DNA of 64,000 nucleotides from Zanthoxylum bungeanum (taxonomy: Eukaryota > Streptophyta > Magnoliopsida > Sapindales > Rutaceae): assembly GCA_019454045.1 (NCBI GenBank), contig SKCR01015062.1, forward strand, positions 24,378 to 88,377, read 5' to 3'. Position numbers and translations under genes: made by a program. Positions 11,913 to 22,555 of this stretch are shown here, piece after piece. How positions within the stretch are numbered: the stretch's first letter is position 1; each line of letters opens with the position of its first letter. Under the pieces are notes generated by a model that saw only the letters and a list, made by a program, of their open reading frames with translations, made no database searches and was not told where the DNA came from.

Positions 11913-13142
11913 ATGGCTAGCGGAAATATCACAGTACCGGTCTCTCACGGAGAAAAACCGGAGAAATTTGGTGGGGCGAATTTCAAACAATGGCAGAGTA
12001 AGATGCTGTTCTACCTGACAACTCTCCAGTTGGCAAAATTCATCAAAGATCCTCCGGGTCCTGTGGAGGGTGAATCTGAATTGGCCAAGGTAGAGCGAGA
12101 ACAGACTTGGATGTCTGGAGACTTCTTATGCAAGAACTACCTTTTGGGTGGTCTTGACAATACCCTGTACAATGTGTACCAAGGCATGACTTCTGCGAAG
12201 ATTCTCTGGGAATCTCTCGAGAAGAAGTATAAAACTGAAGATGCCGGACAAAAGAAATTTATCGTGGGTAGGTTCCTGGACTACAAGATGGTAGATTCAA
12301 GGACGGTGATGTCTCAGTTGGGTGAACTGCAATTGATCATTCATGAAATATTGGATGAGGGAATGAAACTTTGTGAGACGTTTCAAATTGCCGCCATAAT
12401 TGAAAAGTTGCCTCCATCATGTAAGGACTTCAGGAGCTATCTGAAACACAAAAAGAAGCAGATGAGCCTTGAAGACCTCAGTGTTCGATTGAGAATCGAG
12501 GAGGACAACATGATGTCCGAGAAGGCCAGCTACAAGACTTTGGAGTCTAAGGCCAACATCATTGAAGGTGTAAAGGGTAGCAAAAAGAGAAAGAACAGTG
12601 GAGCTGACTCTGGGAACAAGAAGTTCAAGGGAAAATGCTACAACTGTGGAAAGAGCGGTCATATGTCAAAGGACTGCAGGAACAAAAAGTCTCAGGACAA
12701 GGGCAAGAAAAAGAAATATGAGGCCCATGTTACTGAAGGCGAGCAGCTGACTGATGATATCTCAGAGATGGAACTATCAGCAGTGGTAACCGAAGCCAAC
12801 ATAGTTGGGAATCCGAGAGAATGGTGGGTAGACACTGAGGCTACTCGTCATATCTGTGCAGACAGTAAGATGTTTTCCATGTACCAGAAGGTCGATGGCG
12901 GCGATCATCTGACAATGGGAAACTCGTCTACCTCTCAGGTGGTTGGTCAAGGCACAGTGGTTCTGAAGATGACATCCGGAAAGGAGCTAACATTGAAGAA
13001 TGTACTGCATGTTCCAGATATTCGGAAGAACTTAGTCTCGGGCTCTCTTCTTAGTAAGGCTGGTTTTAAGCTTGTATTTGTTTCTGATAAGTTTGTAATG
13101 ACAAAGAATGATATGTATGTAGGAAAAATGATACCTAACTGA
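11913..13142 (+). pseudogene. Copia-A gag and protease region
   Basis: The likely start is the ATG at 11913 ([10 protein letters not shown]); an in-frame ATG at 11886 adds nine residues without family character. The N-terminal part is a Copia gag. The zinc knuckle CX2CX4HX4C is at C242/C245/H250/C255 ([14 protein letters not shown]). The protease motif that normally reads D-S/T-G-A is D307-T-E-A, so the catalytic Gly is replaced by Glu. The frame stops at 13140-13142 because a base is gained near 13130; the sequence continues in another frame into integrase. Confidence 0.9.
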
Positions 13143-13878
13143 GGGCCTTTTCAAGCTAAATGTAATGACTGTTAATCGTGCTGTTAATAAAGCTAGTTCG
13201 TCTGCTTATATTATTGTGTCACGGAATGTATGGCATGGGAGGTTAGGACATGTTAATTATGATACCATACGTAAATTAATTAACATGGACCTTATACCTA
13301 AAATTGCAATTGATAGCCAACATAAGTGTGAAGCATGTGTTGAATCAAAAATGCATAGAACATCATTTCATTCTATAGAACGCTGTTCTGAACCGCTAGA
13401 ACTTGTACATACCGATGTATGTGACTTGAATATTGTGCAAACAAGAGGCGGTAAAAAGTACTTTGTCACTTTTATCGATGATAGCACAAGATTCTGCTAT
13501 GTGTACCTGCTGAGAAGCAAAGCAGAAGCTATTGAGAGCTTTGTGCACTATAAGAGCGAAGTTGAAAATCAACTTGGCAAGAAAATCAAAAGAATCAAGA
13601 GTGATAGAGGTGGTGAATATGTTTCACCATTCGGTGAATATTGTTCTGTGCACGAAATTATTCACGAAACCACTGCTCCATATTCTCCTCAACAGAACGG
13701 AATTGCGGAGCGCAAAAACCGAACGTTGAAGGAAATGATGAATGCCATGTTGACAAGTTCGGGTCTACCTCAGAACTTGTGGGGGGAAGCTTTGCTTTCC
13801 GCGAACTACGTTCTGAACAAGCTTCCTCACAGAAGACTTGACAAGACACCATATGAATTGTGGAAAGGTTTCGTATGA
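13131..13878 (+). pseudogene. Copia-A integrase region
   Basis: Contains the GAG pre-integrase zinc-binding domain (WHGRLGH ... CEAC, HHCC pattern, about 13230-13350) and the DDE core: Asp in HTDVCD, Asp in SDRGGEY (about 13600) and Glu in NGIAERKNRT (about 13710). It is cut by a TGA at about 13876-13878, and the same frame resumes immediately after the stop. Confidence 0.9.
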
Positions 13879-14700
13879 TCCTACAAATACCTCAAAGTGT
13901 GGGGGTGTCTTGCCAAAGTAATGGTTCCTAAACCTAAGAAGGTTAGAATATGACCCAAAACTGTTGACTGTGTATTCATTGGATATGCTCACAACAGTAG
14001 TGCGTATCGATTCTTGGTACACAAGTCGGAGATTCCTGACATCAATCCAAATATGATAATTGAGTCAAGGAATGCGATATTTTTTGAAGAGACGTTTCCT
14101 TGTAAGGAAAGACAAATAACTGGGTCTCTCAAAAGAACAGTTGATACTGTCGAGGACAGTGATCAAGTTGACCAAGAATCAGATCAACGTGTAAATGCTG
14201 AGACAATCGAGCCTAGACGTAGCAAAAGAGCTAGAACGTCTAAGTCGTTTGGTCCCGATTTTCTAACATACTTGTTAGAAAATGAGCCTCAAAGTTATAA
14301 AGAAGCTGTGACTTCTCCGGAGGCACCTCTTTGGAAAGAGGCTATTAACAGTGAGATTGATTCAATCCTACAGAACCATACTTGGGAGTTGGTTGATCTT
14401 CCGCCAGGTTGTAAGCCGCTGGGCTACAAATGGATATTCAAAAGGAAGATGAAAACGGATGGATCAATAGATAAGTATAAGGCAAGACTTGTCATAAAAG
14501 GTTATAGACAAAAGGAAGGCCTCGATTACTTTGACACCTATTCACCGGTGACTCGCATCACATCGATAAGAATGCTCATAGCCATAACAGCTATATTTGG
14601 TCTTGAAATACATCAAATGGATGTAAAGACGGCATTCTTGAATGGTGAATTGGATGAAGAGATTTACATGGAACAACCAGAAGGGTTTAGTGTTCCTGGA
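13879..14700 (+). pseudogene. Copia-A integrase C-terminus and first part of reverse transcriptase
   Basis: It stays in the integrase frame, with another TGA near 13951. It then reads VDCVFIGYAHNSSAYRFLV (integrase C-terminal region), a low-conservation linker, and reverse transcriptase from WKEAINSEIDSILQNHTWEL through KARLVIKGY to QMDVKTAFLNGELDEEIYM. Translation ends at GFSVPG because the inserted Athila LTR begins with TGA at 14701-14703. The domain continues at 24669. Confidence 0.9.
14696..14700. repeat. Left target duplication of Athila-1 (CTGGA)
   Basis: CTGGA here matches CAGGA at 24664-24668 with one substitution. Removing the insert and one copy rejoins the Copia reverse transcriptase frame through the GGA-CAA junction. 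Confidence 0.8.
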
Positions 14701-16828
14701 TGACCGGCGTAAACACACACGTATAACGCAAGCGCACGTATCGTTCAAGTAGTATAAAAATATCGATCCCAAGGACTTAATCATACTGTTGTTATTAATT
14801 ATTGAATCTCTATTATTTACAGATATCTAATTGAGGGAGAAGAGAATTGCTTGATTGATTTGGTTGATTGTAGATTTAAAAAATAAATAAATAAATAAAA
14901 ATACAAAATAAAATACTAAGGAAAATAACAAAAGACACAAAGATCAAGGGTTGCGATTTCTTTTAATATCATTTTAAAGATGAAGTGGTTATCTTACAGT
15001 TGGGTAATATATTGATTTATTAACCTGGAACACTAAATTATGTGTAAGCCTCTGTCAATGGTCAGACACAAATACCCAGTTTAACCTAATTGAACCATAT
15101 GTCTATGTCAACCAAATTATCTGGATTCATTAAGATTAAGTTCCAATAAAGGCTACCCGCGCCCGACAGGTATATTCCTATCCTGTAAGGAAATCGATTA
15201 AAGGGTTATCTATCCTCAAGGAAGATCGTGGGCTATTGAGTCTAAGGCTGAAACCTAAAATCCCTATGTCTAGTTCATTTTAGATTTACCAGATCAATTT
15301 TATTAATGGCCAATTAATGAAAAAGAATTAAGATTAAGACACAATAAATAAATCTTTATAATACCCAAACTATAATCTAACCCCTTATAAACCGGTAATA
15401 TTAAAAGTCATCACAACCCCAGATAACTGGCTTAGTTACGACACATATTTACGGGTAGTAAAAACTTAAATAAAATAAAAGACATAAAGTAAATTGCTGA
15501 AAATTAAATACTGAAAAGTAAATTGCTGAAAAGTAAATAAAGTAAAAGTAAAAAGTAAAAAGTAAAAAGTAAAAAAAAAAATTAAAAAAAAATTACTAAA
15601 AGTAAATTGTTGAAATTAAATAAAGTAAAAGTATAATAAAAGAAAATGCTGGGGTTAGAGGATCAACTTTTATTACTACTATTTTAGATATCTCCCTTAA
15701 TATAATATATTAACTTTGCGTGATAATTACCAACCAGCCATATAGGAGGTATCATGATTAAGTCAATTTAATAATTAATTACCAACCGACCAACCAGGCG
15801 GTATCCATATTTAGTCAGGTTAAAACCAATTTATAATTAATTACCAACCGGCCAATATAGCGGTATCCTCGTTAAGTCAGGTTTTAAATAGCTTATATAT
15901 TATATTTAAGGGAGATTAATCTAAATAGTAATAATAAAAGCTTTACCTTTCACCCCAGCAAATGAGAATTACCTCCTCATTGCTTGAAAAATAAAAACTG
16001 CAAAAGTAAAGAAAGAAAAGTTTTGTGCGTAAAAGTAAATTGCGGAAAGTAAAAAATTGAAAAGTAAAGAAAAGAAAGTGCGAAAGTGAAAATTTATTAC
16101 TGAAAATTGAAAATAAACAAACTAGATACAATCTTCTTATTTATTCTTAAGGAATTTCAAAGAAGAAAGTATGAATTTTACAAATGAAATGGCTTGGTAT
16201 TTATAGGCAAAATTTTACCACCATCATATAATCCATCAAATTCTCCACCAAATCCATTATTAATTTCTCCACTAATTACTCCACCAAATCCATAATTGCT
16301 CCACTAATTGCTTATCTTGTTTGGTGTTGATTTGATAATTTTTATTAATTATTAATTAATTAATATTTTGCTTTGAAAATGATTGATAATGACTTTTAAT
16401 AATTACACTCCACACACTTATGGATGGTTCATCAATTTCGGTCATGAAATCATCAGAATTCGAAAATATTTTCTCTTTTAAAGTTGTAGAACTTTGAGTC
16501 TTCTTTAATCTGGCACTTGAATCAGCTCAATCTGATATCTGAGTAAAAGGTTATGGGCAAAATACGAAAGATGCGCAAAACTGGAATTTCCAAAACTGCA
16601 CTTCGTCAAAAACGCCATTTCAAGTTTCCAATCTCCAAAATTAATATATCAAGTCCAATAATTGCCCTTATTTGACCCATATTTCGTCCTAAATGATTTC
16701 ATTAAGTCCCAATATTATTTTATCTGCAAAATAAACTAAAACACATCAAAACGTTCATCAAACCCGAGAAACTAAACAAAATATTAAGTAAAAGGGGCGG
16801 TAAATATTGATATATTTTCCGTTCATCA
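14701..16828 (-). repeat. Athila-1 3' LTR
   Basis: 2128 bp; on the minus strand TGATGAACGG to CGCCGGTCA. The TATA-like CCTATAAATACC lies on the minus strand around 16197-16208. A 62-codon ORF at 15943-16131 is repeated in the other LTR but looks non-coding. Confidence 0.93.
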
Positions 16829-16850
16829 CACCCCCAAACCTAACATTTTG
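16829..16850 (-). promoter_or_regulatory. Athila-1 polypurine tract
   Basis: The minus strand reads TTAGGTTTGGGGGTG immediately before the 3' LTR, the expected plus-strand primer. The same tract borders the Athila-2 LTR at 45551. Confidence 0.8.
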
Positions 16851-18157
16851 CTAATCCTTGAGCAAAACAACAAAATAAAATTAAAATTAAACTAAGCCAC
16901 TTTCGTAGGGATCACGATTGCATTTAGCGTATGCAACAAGCCTTTAAACCCCTAGGTGTCCCTAGTGGACGAGTTGTAGTCTCGTGAGGGTTTACAACAA
17001 TGATACCCACAAACATTTTACAAAAGTAAAAAGTTAGTAAAACTAATGCACACAAAAGCAAAAAGACAAGAGAAAAGAGAATAAAGAAGTTATTGACTAA
17101 TCAGGTGAAACTTCTACTCCAAGTTACTAGTTGTTTTATTTTATTCTAAATTACCGAATAAGTAAATTCTCCGATTATATTTACCATTCTCCATATACAC
17201 AGCCAGCAAAATATTAATCAACTCATTTTTGCCCACAACAGTCACAAGTGCAATTGATAAGAGAATAATATTTTTGTCCTAAGGTTCTATTAGATTTCAC
17301 ACCTTTTTATAGTAATGGAGTAAAATTTTTTTTTTCTGATTTTTTCTTTCTTTTTTCTCTATTTTTTATTTATATACAATATCTTCTGTCTATGTAGCGA
17401 GCTTTGGGTCGGTGGCTCCCAAACCAGTTGGCTTTAGGGCACCAGGTGTTAAGACACCCCTACGGACTTAATTACCCAGACTTCAGATATATATATTTTT
17501 GCAACATTCTTGATCCATGTAGCGAGCTTTGGGCCAATGACTCCCAAACCAGTTGGTTTTAGGGCACTAGGTGTTAAAACACCCTTACAAACTTATAACC
17601 CGGATCTTAGATGCTTTATTTTTTTATTTTTATATTTTTTTATTTTTACTCCATTGCTTTTTGAGATGCTTCCTCTTAAACTAGAGCACTGAATATTACA
17701 AACTTTTCAATTTTAGCTCATGTCTGTATGTTACTATATATGTTGATAATATTGCTACTGAACATATGAATATCCATTTTAGTCCGTTTTAAGGAGAATT
17801 CACAAATTAATAATTCAAAATAAAATAAACAAAAATTAACTTGTTTCGAAAATAGGCTTGAGATACGTATCAGGAGTGGAAACTCCTTACTCAGCTATCT
17901 CTTACCAATTTCACCTTTTTAGTCAAAATAAAAACACAAAAACATAAATATTTTTGTAATTTTTGAAAATTTTCCAATTTTTTTGTATTTTTCGAAAAAT
18001 TTTGGACTAAAAATAAAAACAACATTCAAACTAAAAACAAGGTACTAATCAACTAATTCCCTCCCCTAAACCTAAATGAGACATTGTCCCCAATGTCTTA
18101 AAAAGTAGAAGAAGAGTTTAGAAGGTCGTACCTGGTTAGCTGAAAATCTACAGGAAA
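16851..18157 (-). other. Athila-1 noncoding 3' segment with paired repeat
   Basis: No gene is seen. Two related blocks (about 17394-17475 and 17517-17600) share GCTTTGGG, CTCCCAAACCAGTTGG and TTTAGGGCAC. Each ends in a small hairpin: GGTGTTAAGACACC at 17445-17458 and GGTGTTAAAACACC at 17570-17583. The pair is also present in Athila-2 and, decayed, in Athila-3. Confidence 0.75.
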
Positions 18158-18810
18158 TTAAAGGTTTAGATCCAGATTAATCCTACGTCTCTTACCACGA
18201 TCGTCCTCGAACCAATTTATCTTTGAAATGATAGGGTCAACTTTTGGTTCATAGGCTATGAGTTGGTCAATTAGATCTGGAGCAGTTCTGGCAGTGAAGA
18301 GGAGTTCTTTTAAAGGTTTTGACACGAACCCATTTCTCCGAGCATCATCAAGAAACACACAAAGAAAATCATAAAACCCATCAACGTTGTACAACCCAAT
18401 TGGTTTCTGGTGTATGTTTAGGTTCGCCCAAGATAACACAATAAAAATTTCCTCCAATGTACCCAAGCCACCTGGCAAAGCAATAAAAGCATCAGCACGG
18501 TTAATCATTTCTACCAGTCGTTCAGACATACCTGGCACGATCAGTTCCTCTCCGTTTGATGAACCAATAAGATTTGCCTCTGCAAAGGTTTTGGGATGAT
18601 TCCCAAAACATGACTGCCTCCTTCCTGTACAGCCTTTGAAACGATCCCCATAAGTCCAAGATTTCCTCCGCCATATATTAAGTGCATATTCCTTGCAGCT
18701 AAGACTCGACCCAATTCCTGTGCTGCTTCTATGTATTGTGGCTTAGTACCAACACTACTACCGTAAAACACGCAGATGTTTTCAACTCGTCTTCTTGAAG
18801 TGGCTTCCAT
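18158..18810 (-). pseudogene. LOG: LOG-type cytokinin phosphoribohydrolase carried by Athila-1 (one frameshift)
   Basis: LOG enzymes release active cytokinin bases from cytokinin riboside 5'-monophosphates. The sequence starts MEATSRRRVENICVFYGSS (18810, minus) and has the nucleotide-fold motif YGGGNLGLMG. After one missing base near 18588, probably in an A run, it continues through MSERLVEM, ADAFIALPGGLGTLEE, HQKPIGLYNVDGFYD and ends INLDLNL at 18158. PGGxGTxEE is the family signature; the Arg in MSER aligns with the catalytic Arg of MHxRK. Full length would be about 217 aa, normal for LOG. No intron interrupts it, whereas typical angiosperm LOG genes have several, which suggests capture of a spliced transcript. 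It lies in the same orientation as the element, between pol and PPT. The frameshift makes it a pseudogene as sequenced. Confidence 0.88.
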
Positions 18811-19222
18811 ATTTTTTTTTGTATTTCTTTTTCAACTCTGGATGCCTTCAAAAGTGCAATGACGGGCTGAATTTATAGTACCTGAAAAAGGGTGAGTAAT
18901 AATAGCACTAGTATCTTCCAAATGACGATTAGTAGCGAAATAATATCGTGATAGTCAAAAAGGTATGGATCCTGTCGGAGAAAGAAAACAACAAAACAAA
19001 TTACAATTATTAAGAAAAGACAAAGAGATATAATATTACAAGAAAAGTAACGGCTTGATTGACGTCTATGCGTCAGGAACAAGTTTCCCATCCAATTTTC
19101 TTATAAATTGGCAAACAGGGTCTTTTTGAGTCAGATTCCCGAGACTTAACAGTTGTCTTTCTTTTTGGAATTGTGTATGTAATTTACGAATGGCTATGTG
19201 AACATATCCACTGGGATGCGTC
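18811..19222 (-). other. Spacer between the LOG sequence and cysteine-motif ORF
   Basis: AT-rich, no supportable ORF. On the minus strand it could serve as leader for the LOG sequence. No clear TATA or splice acceptor was identified. Confidence 0.5.
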
Positions 19223-19611
19223 TCAAGAGTTGAAGATTTCATCTACAGACTCCTTACTCAAGCCATCCCTAATGAATTTAATTTTGTCTTCGCGATTATC
19301 AGACACCATTCCTAAAGAACGACAACGAGTGTTGCAATTAAATCGTGCACATTTGAAACAAACACCCATTTGCTTAGCTCTACGTTTCTTTGCATATGTG
19401 CTTCTTCCAAAACCAGGCAGATGTGAAATAAAGAGTCAGAAGACTCACCTGCCAATCGGACTCGTGCTTCAATTACCCAACGAATGTCATTGGGCACACC
19501 ATGGATCCTCAGTAGTCTCATTCGTTCCAAGCGAGCTTTGTAAACTTTCATTAACGATTTTTGAGGGAGAGAAGGAAATTGCTTGTGAAGATTTGCGAGA
19601 GCTTCTTCCAT
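19223..19611 (-). pseudogene. Small cysteine-motif ORF of unknown function in Athila-1
   Basis: Function not recognised. The start at 19611 (MEEALANLHKQFPSLP) lies shortly after a splice-acceptor-like TTTTTGCAG. The N-terminal part is basic and helical (YKARLERMRLLRIHGVPND), followed by VIEARVRLAGESSDSLFHIC. A one-base loss near 19365 shifts frame. Past it the sequence reads GVCFKCARFNCNTRC, a CX2CX4CX3C pattern that could bind zinc, then DKIKFIRDGLSKESVDEIFNS and a stop at 19225-19223. About 129 aa in total. It occupies the place where Athila elements carry an env-like gene expressed by splicing, but it has no visible signal peptide or membrane segment. Confidence 0.6.
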
Positions 19612-19724
19612 CTTGAAATGTCTTAACCTGCAAAAACTAAACACACAAAATTAAATCACACCAAATCACAATATATACAAAAATTGCATGGGTTGCCTCC
19701 CTGCTAGCGCTAAGTTTAAAGTCG

Positions 19725-20640
19725 TCAGCCAGACTTGACTTCTCGAATGTTAGCTGGATCTGAAAGTGTAACACTTTCTTTTTGTCGCTCAAATGATTCT
19801 CCCCAGTAGTGCTTGACACGCTTGTTTTTAACCTTGAAAGTTTTGTTAGCGTTAGGATCATGTATCTCAACGGCTCTATTTGGTAAAACTTTGGTGATCA
19901 CAAATGGACCTGACCACCGTGATTTTGGCTTCCATGGGAAGAATTTCACCCTTGATTTGTTTAACAGTACAATCTGCCCTGGTTCCAATTGTATGCGCAC
20001 TAACTTCTCATCATGTCTTTTCTTGCCCTTTTCTTTGTACAATTTGGCATCTTCAAAAGGCTGATTGTGAAATTCCTCCAATTCGTTGAGCTGGTGGAAC
20101 TTTTTCTCTTCTGTTGCTTGTAGAGCAAGAATTGGCTCTTTCAGTGCAAAAGATGCTTTATCTTTAGGCTCCACAGGCAATTGACATGTTTTAAGTTTGT
20201 CAGTAGAACTTTGTCTTTCATCAGAGTTATGAATGGTACTGTGTATCACATCGAGTTTGAAACATTCCTCATTTTCATCATCTGGGAAATTCATGGCCTT
20301 GAAAACATTGAATGTTACTTCTTGGTCCTGTACCCTCATGGTTAGTTCTCCTTTTTGTACATCAATTATGGTTCGACCTGTAGCCAAGAACGGTCTCCCG
20401 AGGATGATTGGCACGTCTGCGTCTTCCTCCATATCAAGGACAATAAAATCTGCTGGGAAAATGAATTTGTCAACCTTGACCAGCACATCCTCAACTACGC
20501 CTCTTGGAAATACGAGCGTTCTATCAGCAAGTTGCAGTGAGACTGAAGTTGGCATTGTTTCTCCAATCTGTAATTTCCTGAAAATAAAAAAGGCATCAAG
20601 TTAACACTAGCACCTAAATCACATAAAGCCTTACCAAAGT
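19725..20640 (-). pseudogene. Athila-1 protease fused to integrase C-terminus
   Basis: An open frame of 276 codons (20555-19725). Residues 1-100 are the Athila protease C-terminal part (ADFIVLDMEEDADVPIILG, RPFLATGRTIIDV). About residues 150-250 are the integrase C-terminal domain (LYKEKGKKRHDEKL, PGQIVLLNKSRVKFFPWKPK, SRWSGPFVI). Nothing of reverse transcriptase, RNase H or integrase core lies between. The protease active-site motif DLGAS is just upstream at 20606-20620 but one base out of frame. The deletion joint keeps the frame open, suggesting an element lineage that spread in this shortened form. Confidence 0.88.
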
Positions 20641-20647
20641 TATGTTC

Positions 20648-22448
20648 TCATATGACGCAAGGAACAGTGAAACTGCTAGGATCTTTCAACTTCGGGGGGG
20701 AAGTTTCCTCTGAATGATAGCACTGCATTCTTCTGATAATGCTACTGTCTCGTAATCTCCCAATCTCCGCTTTCGTGAAAGAATATCTTTCATGAATTTG
20801 GCATAGATGGGCATTTGTTCCAACGCTTCTGCAAATGGAATGTTGATATGCAGCTTTTTGAAGATCTCCAGGAACCGAAAAATGCTTGTCCAATTTAGTC
20901 TTCTGAAGACGTTGAGGAAAAGGTGGAGGTGGAGTGATCTGTTCTTTTTCCTTTGCTTCTTTTTCCTCCATCTGTTGCTTTGTTTCTTTTGGAACTTCCT
21001 CAGCAGCTGTTTTGACTCCAACATCTTTGTTAATTTCAGTACCGCTTTTTAACATGATGGCATGACATTGCTCATCCCCATGTTCTTGGATTTGGCTCTG
21101 TGTTGCTAGGAAGGGTACCTGGCGGTCTGTAACTCTGAGCATTTGCCAGTTGTCCCATTTGATTCTCCAGTGCTTTAATAGAAGCATATTGACTTTGAAT
21201 TAATGCTGCTTGGGATTGAAACATAGCATCATATCTTGCTGCGTGAGAGTCGTGTTTTGCTTCTATCTTTTTCAAGTGGGTCAACACTTCTGTTATTCCT
21301 GGTTCATTTGCTTGCTCCTGGCTTTTGTTCTGTTGCTGGAATTCAGGTGGATAGTTCTGCTGTTGGCCTGAATTGTTGCTCCATGAAAATTGGGATGATT
21401 CCTCCACCCTGGGTTGTAGGTGTTGGAATATGGATTGTTCCCTGTCTGTTGAAATTGCTGACATAATTCACCGTTTCTTCAAGTTGGTTTGACTCTGGTG
21501 CTCCTCCATATGGTGAACTTGTGGATCCAATGATGTTCACAACTTGCGTGCTAAGTGTTTCTAGACATTTGCATATCTGATCCAGCCTGGTATTCACTGC
21601 TGTGTTTGCTCCAACTTCATAAATTCCTGCAATTCTTTGGATCATGCTCCTTTCTGTTGGCCACAAGGAATTGTTGTTGGCCATTTCTTCGATTAGGTCC
21701 CAGGCTTGATCTTCTCCTTTTGCCATCAAGGCTCCTCCAGCAGCAGCATCGATTGTGGTTCTCATTATTCCAGAAAGTCCATTGTAGAAGGTCTGAACTT
21801 GTAGCCACTTTGGAATCTCATGGTGAGGACATTTCCGGAGTAAATCTGTGTACCTTTCCCAAGCTTCGCAGAGGGATTCTGAATCTTGTTGTACAAAGGA
21901 TGTGATGTCATTCCTCAATTTTCCGGTTCTGGCTGGTGGAAAGTACTTTGCAAGAAATTTGGTGGCTAAAGTGTTCCAAGTTGTGATAGAACCTGCTGGT
22001 AGTGAATGTAGCCAAGCTTTAGCTCTGTCCTTGAGGGAATATGGAAAACTCGCAGTCTCATTGCTTCTTCTGATGCTCTGTTGTAGTTAAAAGTGCCGCA
22101 AACTTCCAGGAAGTTGCTGATGTGGGAATTAGGATCTTCAGTTGCATTCCCCCCGAACTGAACTGACTGCTGAATCATCTGAATGCATGTTTTGATGTCA
22201 CACGCATTTGCTGGTAAGGGAGGAAGTACAATACAGGAAATGAGTCTGTCAACCACCTGAATGGTTCTGTCTCGAATGGGAATTGGTGGTGCAACGTTCA
22301 AAGGTTCAGGTTCCATAATGACTAAAGCTTCTTGGCCTTCTCGCCTTTCCCTTCTCAACTGTCTGATGGTTCTTTCAATTTCTGGGTCAAGCGGTCGGAG
22401 TTCAAAGCTTCTGGTTCGTCTCATGAAGTTTCTGAGAACCTGAAACAC
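20648..22448 (-). pseudogene. Athila-1 gag, several frameshifts
   Basis: Athila gag starting near 22448 (MFQVLRNFMRRTRSFELRPL). The capsid-like core includes IQQSVQFGGNATEDPNSHIS and, in another frame, SFVQQDSESLCEAWERYTDL and KWLQVQTFYNGLSG. The C-terminal part is Gln/Asn-rich, then IPFAEALEQMPIYAKFMKDI. At least three frame changes (near 21950, 21400 and 21050) break it, so no functional capsid is encoded. Confidence 0.88.
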
Positions 22449-22531
22449 AAGAAAACAAAAACAATAAGTAAAAAGAAATTAGATACAAGTAACGTATCTA
22501 ACCCCTAAACTAATAGTAAAAGATAAATAAG

Positions 22532-22549
22532 TCCCCGGCAACGGCGCCA
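22532..22549 (-). promoter_or_regulatory. Athila-1 primer-binding site (tRNA-Asp type)
   Basis: The minus strand reads TGGCGCCGTTGCCGGGGA six bases after the 5' LTR. This is the classic Athila/Tat PBS complementary to the 3' end of tRNA-Asp. Confidence 0.9.
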
Positions 22550-22555
22550 AAAACT

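Noticed and set aside
15943..16131. 62-codon ORF repeated identically at 23783-23971
   Set aside because: Identity comes from the two LTRs of one element; composition is low-complexity Phe/Ser/Leu and it overlaps the promoter/leader region.
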